Positions 51,951 through 60,437 of a stretch of 64,000 nucleotides of DNA are shown in pieces. A model generated the notes under the pieces. The model saw only the letters and a program-made list of their open reading frames with translations, had not been told where the DNA came from and did no database searches. The position numbers and the translations under genes were made by a program. The DNA lies in NCBI RefSeq assembly GCF_000469505.1, contig NZ_KI272824.1:62001-126000 (forward strand), in the 5' to 3' direction. Every line of letters begins with the position of its first letter. Positions within the stretch are counted from its first letter, which is position 1. The DNA is from Leptotrichia sp. oral taxon 215 str. W9775. GTDB lineage: Bacteria; Fusobacteriota; Fusobacteriia; Fusobacteriales; Leptotrichiaceae.

Positions 51951-52018
51951 ACACATAATAAAAATCTTACTAAATAAATCAAAGTTAATAATTATAGAAA
52001 AATAAATCAGGAGGAAAA

Positions 52019-52441
52019 ATGTACTTTAAAAAAACCGAAAATGCAAGTGAAGGTAAAGATAGGCTCGTTTTACTTATAAGTACAATCATAGGATATTTTG
52101 CTGTTTTTACATTAAAAAAAGCAGATGTCATTAATTCATATATAGGAGCGATTGTATTAATTTTCCTATATATGTATCTGGATTTTAATATAACTAATAT
52201 ATTTTTTACGAGTAAAAGAACGACTTTTAAAATATATATATTTATGGTACTTGAAATAATGCATTTTTTCATGATGGCTTTTACCTTAAAAAATATTTTT
52301 GTATATTTTGTTGGATTGGGGATTTTAACATATTTAATAACAATAGATGAAGGAAAAGTTGAACTTAAGAAAATATACCAGTTTGTAGGGCTATATACAT
52401 TAATAAAAGTGATTTTTGTATTAACATGGATAGTTTTTTAA
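52019..52441 (+). CDS. four-helix membrane protein, unknown
   Basis: 140 residues with four predicted membrane segments (about 16-34, 40-56, 68-91 and 96-115, then a fifth possible at 121-139). The start ATG follows AGGAGG. No motifs or charged catalytic residues were recognised. It lies between the recombinase and the yueI-like gene, and could be a hypothetical protein common to the genus. Confidence 0.65.
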   Translation: MYFKKTENASEGKDRLVLLISTIIGYFAVFTLKKADVINSYIGAIVLIFLYMYLDFNITNIFFTSKRTTFKIYIFMVLEIMHFFMMAFTLKNIFVYFVGLGILTYLITIDEGKVELKKIYQFVGLYTLIKVIFVLTWIVF

Positions 52442-52502
52442 AATTACCTATTTAAAAATATTCAAATTTATGATAAAATCTCTTTTGTGAATGGAGACAA
52501 AA

Positions 52503-53096
52503 ATGGATAATAAAGATAATAAAAAAGTAAATGTAGATGTAATGAAAAACATAGAAAAAATAAAAGATAGGGCGTTGGCAACTACAATTGAAAGAAACAG
52601 TTTTTTAGGGGAATATAAAGAAAGAGTACTTGCGGCACTTACCTTTGATGAAATAGAAGAAAAAGGAACATATAACGAGATAGAAAAAGCACTTGAAGAT
52701 AAAGAGGCAAAAAAAATGATAGTATCTAGGGAAGCAGATTTTAAGTGTATAAAAAAATATCTTGATATGGCAAAAAGTAAACATGTATCATGTAAAATGA
52801 TAGATAATCTTTTAAATACAGGTGAAGTATGTCTAGTAGTGGCTTCAGATGATGCATTGAGCCACCCGGTAGAAAATCCGATTGTAGAATCAAAACTTGA
52901 AAAAATAAGGGAGAAAAATTTACCGGATATATATTATAAGGCAATGGGAAATAAAATATGCAAATTCCATTCAGATATAATAGAGAAGGAAATACCCGAA
53001 TATATAAATTATTATGGAAAAATAGAATTTATGGACAGTCTCTTCGGAACAAAATGTCCTATATGTCAAAAATTAGGAGGAAAAAAACGTGGTTGA
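52503..53096 (+). CDS. YueI family protein (DUF1694)
   Basis: 197 residues. NSFLGEYKERVLAALTFDEI is the signature block of the YueI/DUF1694 family, which has no established function. The protein ends with a CPICQKLGG pair of cysteines that could bind a metal. The ATG at 52503 is preferred over 52491 because GGAG lies between the two. The stop overlaps the GTG of murA by eight bases, so the two are translationally linked. Confidence 0.75.
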   Translation: MDNKDNKKVNVDVMKNIEKIKDRALATTIERNSFLGEYKERVLAALTFDEIEEKGTYNEIEKALEDKEAKKMIVSREADFKCIKKYLDMAKSKHVSCKMIDNLLNTGEVCLVVASDDALSHPVENPIVESKLEKIREKNLPDIYYKAMGNKICKFHSDIIEKEIPEYINYYGKIEFMDSLFGTKCPICQKLGGKKRG

Positions 53097-54357
53097 TGGA
53101 TTTAAAATTAAAGGAAAAACACCTTTGAATGGAGTAATAAGAGTAAGTGGAGCTAAAAATGCGGCTCTTCCAATAATAATAGCAACATTAGTTTCAAAAG
53201 GGGAATATACATTAAAAAATGTGCCCAACCTTAGAGATATAAGAATATTAATGAAACTTCTTGAAGATTTAGGAATGGAAACTCAGAAACTGGATGACTC
53301 TACGTATAAAATAGTAAATAATGGATTTAAAAGAAATGAAGCAAGTTATGAAATAGTTAAACAAATGAGGGCTTCTTTTCTTGTAATGGGTCCTATGATT
53401 GCAAATCTTGAAGAATCAGTTGTTTCACTTCCTGGAGGATGTGCAATAGGTTCAAGACCGGTAGATTTACATATAAAGGGATTTGAAGCTTTAGGAGCTG
53501 AAATAACAAGAGTTCACGGATATATCCATGCAAAATCTGATAAACTTAAAGGTGCTGAGATACCTTTAGGATTCCCAAGTGTAGGAGCTACACAGAACCT
53601 AATGATGGCGGCAGTTAAAATTCCTGGAAAAACTGTTATTTCAAATGCGGCAAGAGAACCTGAAATTGTAGATTTAGGAAATTTCCTGAATAAAATGGGT
53701 GCAAAAATAACAGGACTTGGAACACCTAATATTGAAATAGAAGGTGTTGAAGAATTACATGGAGTAGAGTATTCAATAATGCCTGATAGAATTGAAGCGG
53801 GAACTTATGTAATAGCTTCGTTGATTACTGAAGGGGATTTAAAAATAGAAAATGCAAATTTAGATGATTTAGGAGTATTCAAATCAGAGCTGGAATCAAT
53901 GGGAGTAAAATTTGAACAGGAAGGAAATATTCTATCAGTAATAGGAAACCTTAAAGAATTGAAACCTTCAAAAATAAGAACAATGCCTCATCCAGGTTTC
54001 CCAACAGATATGCAGCCTCAGATGATGCTTCTTCAGACACTTGTAAATGGTTCAAGTTCAATGGAGGAAACTGTATTTGAAAATAGATTTATGCATGTAC
54101 CTGAATTTAACAGAATGGGAGCAGACATAATAATAAGACATGGAGTTGCCATGATAAATGGTGGATTACCGTTAACAGGTGCAGAAGTTATGTCTTCAGA
54201 CTTGAGGGCAGGAGCAGCACTGGTATTGGCAGGACTTGCAGCTGATGGAGAAACAACTCTTAATAGAGTATATCACATAGACCGTGGATACGATAAGCTT
54301 GAAGAAAAACTTAATGGTGTAGGTGCTGACATAAGAAGAGTTAAGTTGGATATTTAG
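53089..54357 (+). CDS. murA: UDP-N-acetylglucosamine 1-carboxyvinyltransferase MurA
   Basis: 422 residues, complete. The substrate-binding GAKNAALPI (K23/N24), the catalytic Cys118 in SLPGGCAIGSRPVDLH, AGTYVIAS and the C-terminal loop PTDMQPQMMLLQTL are all canonical. It performs the first committed step of peptidoglycan synthesis; Cys118 is the fosfomycin target. The start is GTG 53089, nine bases after AGGAGG inside the yueI-like gene. It ends at a strong bidirectional terminator. Confidence 0.97.
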   Translation: MVDGFKIKGKTPLNGVIRVSGAKNAALPIIIATLVSKGEYTLKNVPNLRDIRILMKLLEDLGMETQKLDDSTYKIVNNGFKRNEASYEIVKQMRASFLVMGPMIANLEESVVSLPGGCAIGSRPVDLHIKGFEALGAEITRVHGYIHAKSDKLKGAEIPLGFPSVGATQNLMMAAVKIPGKTVISNAAREPEIVDLGNFLNKMGAKITGLGTPNIEIEGVEELHGVEYSIMPDRIEAGTYVIASLITEGDLKIENANLDDLGVFKSELESMGVKFEQEGNILSVIGNLKELKPSKIRTMPHPGFPTDMQPQMMLLQTLVNGSSSMEETVFENRFMHVPEFNRMGADIIIRHGVAMINGGLPLTGAEVMSSDLRAGAALVLAGLAADGETTLNRVYHIDRGYDKLEEKLNGVGADIRRVKLDI

Positions 54358-54384
54358 TGAAAAAGTAATAGTTTATACAATAAG

Positions 54385-54435
54385 AAAAAGCCCTAATTAT
54401 ACTGGCCTTATGGTTTAGTATATTTTGGGCTTTTT
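54385..54435. terminator. bidirectional terminator between murA and the minus-strand cluster
   Basis: AAAAAGCCC (54385-54393) pairs with GGGCTTTTT (54427-54435); ATACTGG and a partner inside extend the hairpin. T-runs are present on both strands. Confidence 0.8.
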
Positions 54436-54457
54436 GTTTATAATCAAGTTAACTCAT

Positions 54458-54910
54458 TTATTTTTGAGGAGTATAAAAATTAAGAAAATCATTATCTTTA
54501 ATTTTTTCACCTAAAGTATCTTTAAGTTCAGGATTATTAAGATTATATACATAGACATAAGCTTTGTCAGCTTTTTTATAATCACTGTCATATATATCAA
54601 GAAGAAGTCTGTCATAATGATTTTTTTCAACATTTTCTCCATAATATCCTTCCATTTCATCCATATCCTTAAATACTTTATCTAAATCTGAAGACTTGTC
54701 AGAAAGTTCATATAGCTCTCCTATTGTAAAATCTTCAGGTTTTCCTTCTAAATTCTGATCAGATAAAATTAAGGCAGGATATTTTTGATTTGTAAGAGTA
54801 AAATTATTTCCTTTTACATAAAATAATCCCTTATATTCAGCAATTCCTTCAAGATAATGATGATTAAAACATCCCTTTCTTAAAGAACCGTATACAAACA
54901 ATTTTGTCAT
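54458..54910 (-). CDS. gamma-glutamylcyclotransferase-like (AIG2/GGCT) protein
   Basis: 150 residues beginning MTKLFVYGSLRKGCFNHHYL; the YGSLR motif is the substrate-binding loop of the GGCT-like fold, and DEMEGYYG carries the expected catalytic Glu. Family members release 5-oxoproline (pyroglutamate) from gamma-glutamyl amines or peptides. The next genes on the same strand are pyroglutamyl peptidase and a putative transporter, so a shared 5-oxoproline role is plausible but inferred. Confidence 0.8.
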   Translation of the reverse strand: MTKLFVYGSLRKGCFNHHYLEGIAEYKGLFYVKGNNFTLTNQKYPALILSDQNLEGKPEDFTIGELYELSDKSSDLDKVFKDMDEMEGYYGENVEKNHYDRLLLDIYDSDYKKADKAYVYVYNLNNPELKDTLGEKIKDNDFLNFYTPQK

Positions 54911-54952
54911 TTTATTCTCCCAGTTTATAATGTAAAGTCAGTATGTTAGAAA

Positions 54953-55594
54953 CTAACATACTGTTCCTCCAACTTCCTTAATATCTTCATCATTTTTAAC
55001 AATTGCTTCAATAGCGGCAGTAAGTCCTTTCACTATTGTGCTTAATTCCATTGAAGGTGTGTTTCTTTTATCCACAACCTGTTCAGGTAAGAATGGAATG
55101 TGAATAAATCCTGATTTTTTACCTTTATATTTTTTTTCAATAAGATACAGAACACCATATAAAACATGGTTACATACAAAAGTTCCGGCAGTGTAGGAAA
55201 CAGAAGCAGGAATATTGTTTTTCTGTACATTTTGAACCATAGCCTTTACAGGCAGTTTAACTAAATAAGCATTTTCTCCATCAGGAAAAATAGGTTCATC
55301 TATAGTCTGATTTCCTTCATTGTCAGGAATACGGAAGTCATCAAGATTGATTCCGACACGTTCGATTGAAATATCAAATCTTCCTCCTGCCTGACCAATT
55401 GAAAGAATAACATCAGGATTATGTTCATTTATAGCTTCTTCTATTTTTTCCAGAGATTTTTTTCTAACTGTAGGTATTTCCAGTTTGATAATTTCTGCCC
55501 CTGCAATATTATCAGGAAGTCTTTTTACTGATTCAATAGCAGGATTTATAGGTTCCCCTCCAAAAGGATCAAAACCTGTAACAAGTATTTTCAT
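54953..55594 (-). CDS. pcp: pyrrolidone-carboxylate (pyroglutamyl) peptidase
   Basis: 213 residues of peptidase family C15. The catalytic triad is E79 in ISIERVGINLDDFRIPDN, C141 in TAGTFVCNHVLYG and H165 in GFIHIPFLPEQ. It removes N-terminal pyroglutamate from peptides. It directly follows DUF979 (23 bases), a grouping found in many Firmicutes and Fusobacteria. The start ATG has AGGAAATA upstream on the minus strand. Confidence 0.95.
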   Translation of the reverse strand: MKILVTGFDPFGGEPINPAIESVKRLPDNIAGAEIIKLEIPTVRKKSLEKIEEAINEHNPDVILSIGQAGGRFDISIERVGINLDDFRIPDNEGNQTIDEPIFPDGENAYLVKLPVKAMVQNVQKNNIPASVSYTAGTFVCNHVLYGVLYLIEKKYKGKKSGFIHIPFLPEQVVDKRNTPSMELSTIVKGLTAAIEAIVKNDEDIKEVGGTVC

Positions 55595-55617
55595 AATATT
55601 TCCTTTCTTGGCTACAG

Positions 55618-56556
55618 TTATGCTTTAAATAACAGTATCATAAGTATAATGTGTATAACCAGCATTGTAAGTCCCATAGGTAACTGGGTTTTAATAATTC
55701 TGTTTTTATCCTTAATTTCAAGGATGGAAGCAGGAACAATATTGAAGTTTGCAGCCATAGGAGTCATAAGAGTTCCACAGTAACCTGCAGTCATTCCTAA
55801 TGCACCGATAGCGGCAGGATTTCCTCCATGTTTTAATATGAACGGAACTCCAATACCAACAGTTATTACTGAGAATGCCGCAAATGCATTTCCCATAATC
55901 ATAGTAAATAATGCCATACCAATTGCATAAATAATAATTCCTACAACAATGTTACCTGAAGGCACTACTGATGAAATGCTTTGAGCGATTACCTTTCCAA
56001 CTCCGGCTTTTGTAAAGACAGCCCCTAGAGCCGCAAGAAGCTGAGGTAAAAGAGCAGTTGCTCCAATTTGCATTAATAATCTTGAAGTATCTTCAGATGT
56101 TTCGCTGAACTTAGGTTTTATAATAAGTGAAGCCACAAGAAGTGCTATTAATGCTCCTCCACCTATACCAACTGCTGATGGAATAGTAACTTTTCCAATT
56201 TTAAATTGTAATATAAGGAAAGCTGAAATTCCAATTAATGCAGCAGGAATAAATATTTTATTTTTAAATTTTTCACTTTGAGCTACTTTAAATTCGTGTG
56301 CAACTTCCTTAAATGTACCTACCTGTAACTGATTTGTTACGGTAATTAATCCTAAAACTACAAGTAGTCCACCTGTAACCGCATATGGGATAGTTTTTCC
56401 AAGAATAAATATAACCCCTAAAATAAACCAGAATAAAAATGTTCCGATTTTTGCTTTTTCATTTTTTAGTCCCCTTATTGCCACGCTAATGCTGACAAGT
56501 CCACAAAGGATATAAATAATTTCTGTTAAATTTGTAAAAAAAGCTTTTAAGTCCAT
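55618..56556 (-). CDS. DUF979 family membrane protein, putative transporter subunit
   Basis: 312 residues with about nine to ten membrane segments, including GMTAGYCGTLMTPMAANFNIVP, a characteristic conserved stretch of the DUF979 family. The fold resembles ion-transporter-like permeases. It overlaps DUF969 by one base, and the pair is usually next to pcp, suggesting export or import of 5-oxoproline or small peptides. No substrate has been proven. Confidence 0.85.
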   Translation of the reverse strand: MDLKAFFTNLTEIIYILCGLVSISVAIRGLKNEKAKIGTFLFWFILGVIFILGKTIPYAVTGGLLVVLGLITVTNQLQVGTFKEVAHEFKVAQSEKFKNKIFIPAALIGISAFLILQFKIGKVTIPSAVGIGGGALIALLVASLIIKPKFSETSEDTSRLLMQIGATALLPQLLAALGAVFTKAGVGKVIAQSISSVVPSGNIVVGIIIYAIGMALFTMIMGNAFAAFSVITVGIGVPFILKHGGNPAAIGALGMTAGYCGTLMTPMAANFNIVPASILEIKDKNRIIKTQLPMGLTMLVIHIILMILLFKA

Positions 56557-57236
56557 TATTTATTACCTCCTTTATTTGACATGATTTTTTTGTCGTAGAT
56601 ATATGCCTGAGCAATAGTAAGTATTATGGCAACAATTCCCATTGGAATTGAAAATAACGAAAGATCCTTAAGCGAAACATTATATCCACTTTCCTGTAGA
56701 GTTCCCTGAATTAGAAGCAGTCCAGATGCTCCTATAAAAATATTCTGAGCAAAGAAGTTACCGTAGTTTTCAATAGCGGCACTTAGACTTTTCAGATCTT
56801 CAGTTTCTTTTTCAGTTAACTCATTCTGCTTGTGAGATTTTGCAGCAGCTTCAGCCATTGGGAAAATAAGAGGTCTGATAAACTGTATGTGTCCACCTAT
56901 TCTGATTGACAAGGCACTGGCAACAGAACGGATAATCATGTAAAGTCCTAAAATTTTACCTGCAGTGGCATTTTTAAGATTCCCGATTAATGTTGCACTT
57001 CTTTCCCTTAACCCGTATCTTTCAAGCACTGCAATAACTGGAAGGCTGATTAGGAAAATAGACATAAGTCTGTTGTCCACAAAAGCTTTACCAATAATTT
57101 CAAGGATACTTAAAATATCCATTTTTGCTGCAAGTCCTGTAGCAATCCCGGCGGTAAGAACAACAGCAAGAACGTCCAGTTTCAGAGAGAAACCAACAAC
57201 GATAATGACGATACCGATTAGTATCATAAAATTCAT
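56556..57236 (-). CDS. DUF969 family membrane protein, putative transporter subunit
   Basis: 226 residues with about six membrane segments. SIRIGGHIQFIRPLIFPMAEAA is the conserved block of DUF969. It is the first gene of the minus-strand unit DUF969-DUF979-pcp-GGCT-like, with AGGAGGAAT at its start. The coupled overlap with DUF979 suggests that the two proteins form one membrane complex. It has a consensus promoter upstream (57272-57300). Confidence 0.85.
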   Translation of the reverse strand: MNFMILIGIVIIVVGFSLKLDVLAVVLTAGIATGLAAKMDILSILEIIGKAFVDNRLMSIFLISLPVIAVLERYGLRERSATLIGNLKNATAGKILGLYMIIRSVASALSIRIGGHIQFIRPLIFPMAEAAAKSHKQNELTEKETEDLKSLSAAIENYGNFFAQNIFIGASGLLLIQGTLQESGYNVSLKDLSLFSIPMGIVAIILTIAQAYIYDKKIMSNKGGNK

Positions 57237-57271
57237 AAATATTCCTCCTTAATTTAGAATTTATATTATAT

Positions 57272-57300
57272 ATTTTACACTTAAAATATCATAAATGCAA
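57272..57300 (-). promoter_or_regulatory. promoter of the DUF969-DUF979-pcp operon
   Basis: On the minus strand: TTGCAT (57300-57295), 17-base spacer, TAAAAT (57277-57272), about 36 bases before the DUF969 start. Confidence 0.6.
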
Positions 57301-57342
57301 TAGATAGAATAAAAATTTTAAAAAAATTTGAAACTTTATTTT

Positions 57343-57954
57343 CTATCTTTTAAAAATATTCAATGATTTCTTGTTATTATCGGTTCTTTTTAAAATTTCT
57401 TCAAGTTTTTCATCCAATTGTGATACTCTGTCTTCTATAGTTTCAAGTTTTGATTTGTTTTCAGATACAGATAGAAGTTTTTCATCAAAATGATTTTTTA
57501 TATTTTCATAATATTCATCATCAGAAGAAAAATATTTTTCCAGTCTATTTTCAAGATTGTCAATTTTAGTTTCAATATTTTGAATTCTTTCAGAAATATC
57601 TTCTGAAAAGTGTTGAAATTTCTGAGATAAAATTTCATTAGATTTATTTATATCCATTCTGAAGTCAATAAGAGCCTTTTCTATTGAGGAAAGACGTTTA
57701 CGTAGAAAACCGTAATCAAAATTTTTCAGTATTTCATTGGAACTTTTTATTAATTCCAGATATTCCGCTATTTCACTGAAATCAAATTTTTCAGATTTTG
57801 ATTTAGAAGCTTTCTGACTATTTGAAAATTCTTTTACAATGTAAATTTTATTTCCTTCCTTTACAGTTTTTAGAAGTCCCTTTTCTATACGGTTGTAAAT
57901 AGTCTGTCTTGATACATTATGACTCTTCATATATTCCTTTATTGACACTTTCAA
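57343..57954 (-). CDS. HTH-coiled-coil protein (MerR/excisionase-like N-terminal domain)
   Basis: 203 residues. Residues 1-45 contain a winged-helix/HTH of the MerR or excisionase type (SIKEYMKSHNVSRQTIYNRI, then GLLKTVKEGNKIYIV). The remaining residues are almost wholly charged coiled coil with heptads. Start TTG 57954 is chosen because GAGGTG lies six bases before it; the frame continues upstream to 58146 only through the divergent promoter. The design suggests a DNA-binding protein that oligomerises, for example a nucleoid, partition or local transcription factor. No function is established. Confidence 0.7.
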   Translation of the reverse strand: MKVSIKEYMKSHNVSRQTIYNRIEKGLLKTVKEGNKIYIVKEFSNSQKASKSKSEKFDFSEIAEYLELIKSSNEILKNFDYGFLRKRLSSIEKALIDFRMDINKSNEILSQKFQHFSEDISERIQNIETKIDNLENRLEKYFSSDDEYYENIKNHFDEKLLSVSENKSKLETIEDRVSQLDEKLEEILKRTDNNKKSLNIFKR

Positions 57955-57975
57955 TACAATCACCTCTTGTTTAGT

Positions 57976-58004
57976 ATTATATATAAAAATCCAGGGATAG
58001 TAAA
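57976..58004 (-). promoter_or_regulatory. promoter of the HTH-coiled-coil gene
   Basis: On the minus strand: TTTACT (58004-57999), 17-base spacer, TATAAT (57981-57976), 21 bases before the TTG start. Confidence 0.6.
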
Positions 58005-58035
58005 GAAAATTTTTGAAAAAACTGTATAAATTTGA

Positions 58036-58064
58036 TTGACAATGGAAGTCAAAAAAGGTAGAAT
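58036..58064 (+). promoter_or_regulatory. promoter of the metallophosphatase/SPOUT operon
   Basis: Perfect TTGACA (58036-58041), 17-base spacer, TAGAAT (58059-58064), 30 bases before the TTG start; divergent from the HTH gene promoter. Confidence 0.75.
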
Positions 58065-58094
58065 TTAAGCAATAAAATGAAAAGGTGAATAAAT

Positions 58095-58844
58095 TTGAAG
58101 ATAGAAAAGATAAATGAAAATGACTATGAGAGAATATTTCTAACAAGTGATATACATGGTCATTATTTAATGTTTAAGGATCTGCTGGATAAAATAAAGC
58201 TTACAAAGAAGGATTTGCTTATTATATTGGGGGATTCGTGTGACAGGGGATTCAAGACATATGAACTGTATAAAAAATACTATGATTTAGAAAAAGAAGG
58301 GTATAATATAAAGCATCTGAGGGGAAATCATGAGGATATGCTTATAAAGGCAATGGAATCAGGAGATAATGAACACTGGTACCGTAATGGTGGGGAGAAA
58401 ACTCAGAAATCCTTTTACAATAATTCAGAAAGTAAAGATACATTAACTTTTGAAGAATGGCTGGAACATGAAGGGATAAAAAGTGTAAAATGGTTTGTAG
58501 AATGGCTTGACAGAATTCCCATAATGATTTCAGGCAAGAAAAACTTATTTGTCCATGCGGCATTTGACACTACTAAAAGTGAAGATGAGCAGGAACATAG
58601 ATTTCTTATATGGGACAGAAATGACTTCTGGACGAATAACAAGACAGGAAAGGCGATATATTTCGGTCATACTCCCAGCAAGGACGGTAAGATAAGACAT
58701 TATGTAAATGATGTACACTGTATTGATACAGGATCATATAAAAATGGAATTATAGCCTGTGTGGAACTTAAAACAGCAAAAGAAATATATATTAAGGATA
58801 AGGAAAATAAAAAAGCTAAAGGAAAGGAAAATTCTGAAGACTAA
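58095..58844 (+). CDS. calcineurin-like metallophosphatase (PPP/ApaH-like)
   Basis: 249 residues. The metal-ligand motifs are in order: TSDIHGHY (DxH), LGDSCDRG (GDxxDRG), LRGNHEDM (GNHE), VHAAF and FGHTP. This is the serine/threonine phosphatase or diadenosine-tetraphosphatase-like branch. It starts at TTG 58095 after AAAGGTGA, under a consensus promoter. The stop overlaps the ATG of the next gene by one base, so it is co-translated with a SPOUT methyltransferase. The substrate is unknown. Confidence 0.87.
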   Translation: MKIEKINENDYERIFLTSDIHGHYLMFKDLLDKIKLTKKDLLIILGDSCDRGFKTYELYKKYYDLEKEGYNIKHLRGNHEDMLIKAMESGDNEHWYRNGGEKTQKSFYNNSESKDTLTFEEWLEHEGIKSVKWFVEWLDRIPIMISGKKNLFVHAAFDTTKSEDEQEHRFLIWDRNDFWTNNKTGKAIYFGHTPSKDGKIRHYVNDVHCIDTGSYKNGIIACVELKTAKEIYIKDKENKKAKGKENSED

Positions 58845-59407
58845 TGAGAGATAACATTTACGTTGGACTTGTACACTATCCTGTTTATAACAGAAATAGT
58901 GATGTTGTGGCGACATCTGTCACAAACTTTGATATTCATGATATATCAAGAACATGCAGAACATATGATATAAAAAAATATTTTATAATAACTCCTGTGG
59001 ATGCCCAGCAGGAACTTACAAACAGAATAATTAACTATTGGACTGAAGGGGACGGGATAGAATTTAATAAAAACAGGAAGGAAGCCTTTGAAAATACAGA
59101 TTTATCAGATTCAGTGGAATCAGCAGTAGCTGCAATAGCTGAAATTGAAGGAAAAACTCCTAAAGTAATAACAACGTCAGCTAAAATATTTCCAAATACA
59201 GTGTCATATGATGCTCTTGGAAAAGAAATGGTAGAGGATGAAACTCCTTATCTTATACTGTTTGGTACAGGTTGGGGACTGACAAATGACATAATGGATA
59301 TGTCGTATAAAATTCTGGAACCGGTGAGAGGAAAAACAAAATATAACCACCTATCTGTAAGAAGTGCTGTGTCAATAATACTTGATAGACTTTTAGGAGA
59401 AAATTAG
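58844..59407 (+). CDS. SPOUT-superfamily RNA methyltransferase (SPOUT_MTase_2-like)
   Basis: 187 residues. The N-terminal YVGLVHYPVYNRN and later LILFGTGWGLTNDIM plus HLSVRSAVSIILDRLLG resemble the TrmD-related SPOUT_MTase_2 family, whose trefoil-knot fold binds S-adenosylmethionine. The proximity to rimM and trmD supports an RNA-modification role. The ATG overlaps the upstream stop (TAATG). Target RNA and base are unknown. Confidence 0.75.
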   Translation: MRDNIYVGLVHYPVYNRNSDVVATSVTNFDIHDISRTCRTYDIKKYFIITPVDAQQELTNRIINYWTEGDGIEFNKNRKEAFENTDLSDSVESAVAAIAEIEGKTPKVITTSAKIFPNTVSYDALGKEMVEDETPYLILFGTGWGLTNDIMDMSYKILEPVRGKTKYNHLSVRSAVSIILDRLLGEN

Positions 59408-59500
59408 AAGGAAAACTTAGTGGAAAATATTAAATAAAGAACTGTTATTTAAAAACTAATCAGAAAAATTATGACAGCAGAAGGGAGAATTTTAAAAATA

Positions 59501-59914
59501 ATGGAAATTAAAGGAAATGGATTAGTAGGGCTTGTTGTAGTGAGTCATAGCAATAAATTGGCAGAGGAAGTTATCAATTTTGCAAAATTGCTGCAGCAGG
59601 AGGATTTTAAAATTGAAAATGGAGGAAATATAAATCAGAAAGTCTATGGAGCAACTGTGGACACAATAAAAGATGCTATAAGAAGAGCAGATGAAGGTCA
59701 AGGAGTTTTAGTATTTGTAGATATGGGAAGCTCTATATTTAATGCGGCAAAGGCAGTAGAAGATATTAAAGAGGAAGTTAAAGTTGAAATTGCAGATGCA
59801 CCTTTAGTTGAAGGAATTATATCTGCTGTTGCCGCCAACTTTGATGAAATGTCTCTTTCTGAGCTAAAAGAAATAGCTGAAGGAAGCAGAAATTTCAAAA
59901 AAATAAAAAAATAG
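59501..59914 (+). CDS. dhaM: PTS-dependent dihydroxyacetone kinase phosphotransferase subunit DhaM
   Basis: About 137 residues forming one EIIA-mannose fold: GLVVVSHSNKLAEEV with the phosphorylated His16, FVDMGSSIFNAAKAVE and DAPLVEGIISA. This is the DhaM type, which relays phosphate from HPr to DhaL-ADP. No dhaK or dhaL is in the window; the gene sits between RNA-modification genes and rimM. The start is uncertain: ATG 59501 gives the canonical N-terminus, and an in-frame ATG at 59471 adds ten residues, but neither has an ideal ribosome binding site. Confidence 0.8.
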   Translation: MEIKGNGLVGLVVVSHSNKLAEEVINFAKLLQQEDFKIENGGNINQKVYGATVDTIKDAIRRADEGQGVLVFVDMGSSIFNAAKAVEDIKEEVKVEIADAPLVEGIISAVAANFDEMSLSELKEIAEGSRNFKKIKK

Positions 59915-59927
59915 AAAAGGAATAGGA

Positions 59928-60437
59928 ATGGAAAATTTAATAAATATAGGAACAATTATAGGAACTCACCACTTACTTGGAAGTGTAAAAATGAATTCAA
60001 TTTTTGCAGAAACTGAGTTAATTATAGGTGAAAGAGTTCTGCTTGAAAAAGAAGATAAAAGGAAACTTCTTACAATAAAAAATATTAAAAGGCTGAATGA
60101 CAAGAAACTGATTGTAGACTTTGAAGAAATTGGGAATATTGATCAGGCAAAGGAATTGAACGGATTTCAAATGAAAATAAGAAGAGATTTGCTGCCTGAA
60201 AAAAATGAGGACGAGTTTTACATAAAGGATCTTCTTGGAGTTGAAGTTTTTTCTGATAATGAAAAAATAGGTGAAATTACTGATGTAATGGAAACTGCAG
60301 CCCATGATATACTTATAATCGAAGATATTGTGAGCAAAAAGGAAATAATGGTGCCTTTAGTAGATGAATTTGTGAAAAAGATTGATTTTAAAAATAACAG
60401 GATAGAAGTAGAATTAATAGAAGGAATGAGAGAATAA
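59928..60437 (+). CDS. rimM: ribosome maturation factor RimM
   Basis: 169 residues. The N-terminal GTIIGTHHLLGSVKM is the conserved RimM start, and the PRC-barrel domain has EFYIKDLLGVEVF and IMVPLVDEFVKKID. It assists 30S assembly around S19. It is followed with no gap by trmD, the classical order. The ATG follows AAAGGAATAGGA. Confidence 0.93.
   Translation: MENLINIGTIIGTHHLLGSVKMNSIFAETELIIGERVLLEKEDKRKLLTIKNIKRLNDKKLIVDFEEIGNIDQAKELNGFQMKIRRDLLPEKNEDEFYIKDLLGVEVFSDNEKIGEITDVMETAAHDILIIEDIVSKKEIMVPLVDEFVKKIDFKNNRIEVELIEGMRE

Noticed and set aside
57955..58146. N-terminal extension of the HTH-coiled-coil protein
   Set aside because: The extra 64 residues are encoded by the divergent promoter region and the start of the opposite gene; TTG 57954 with GAGGTG is much better supported.
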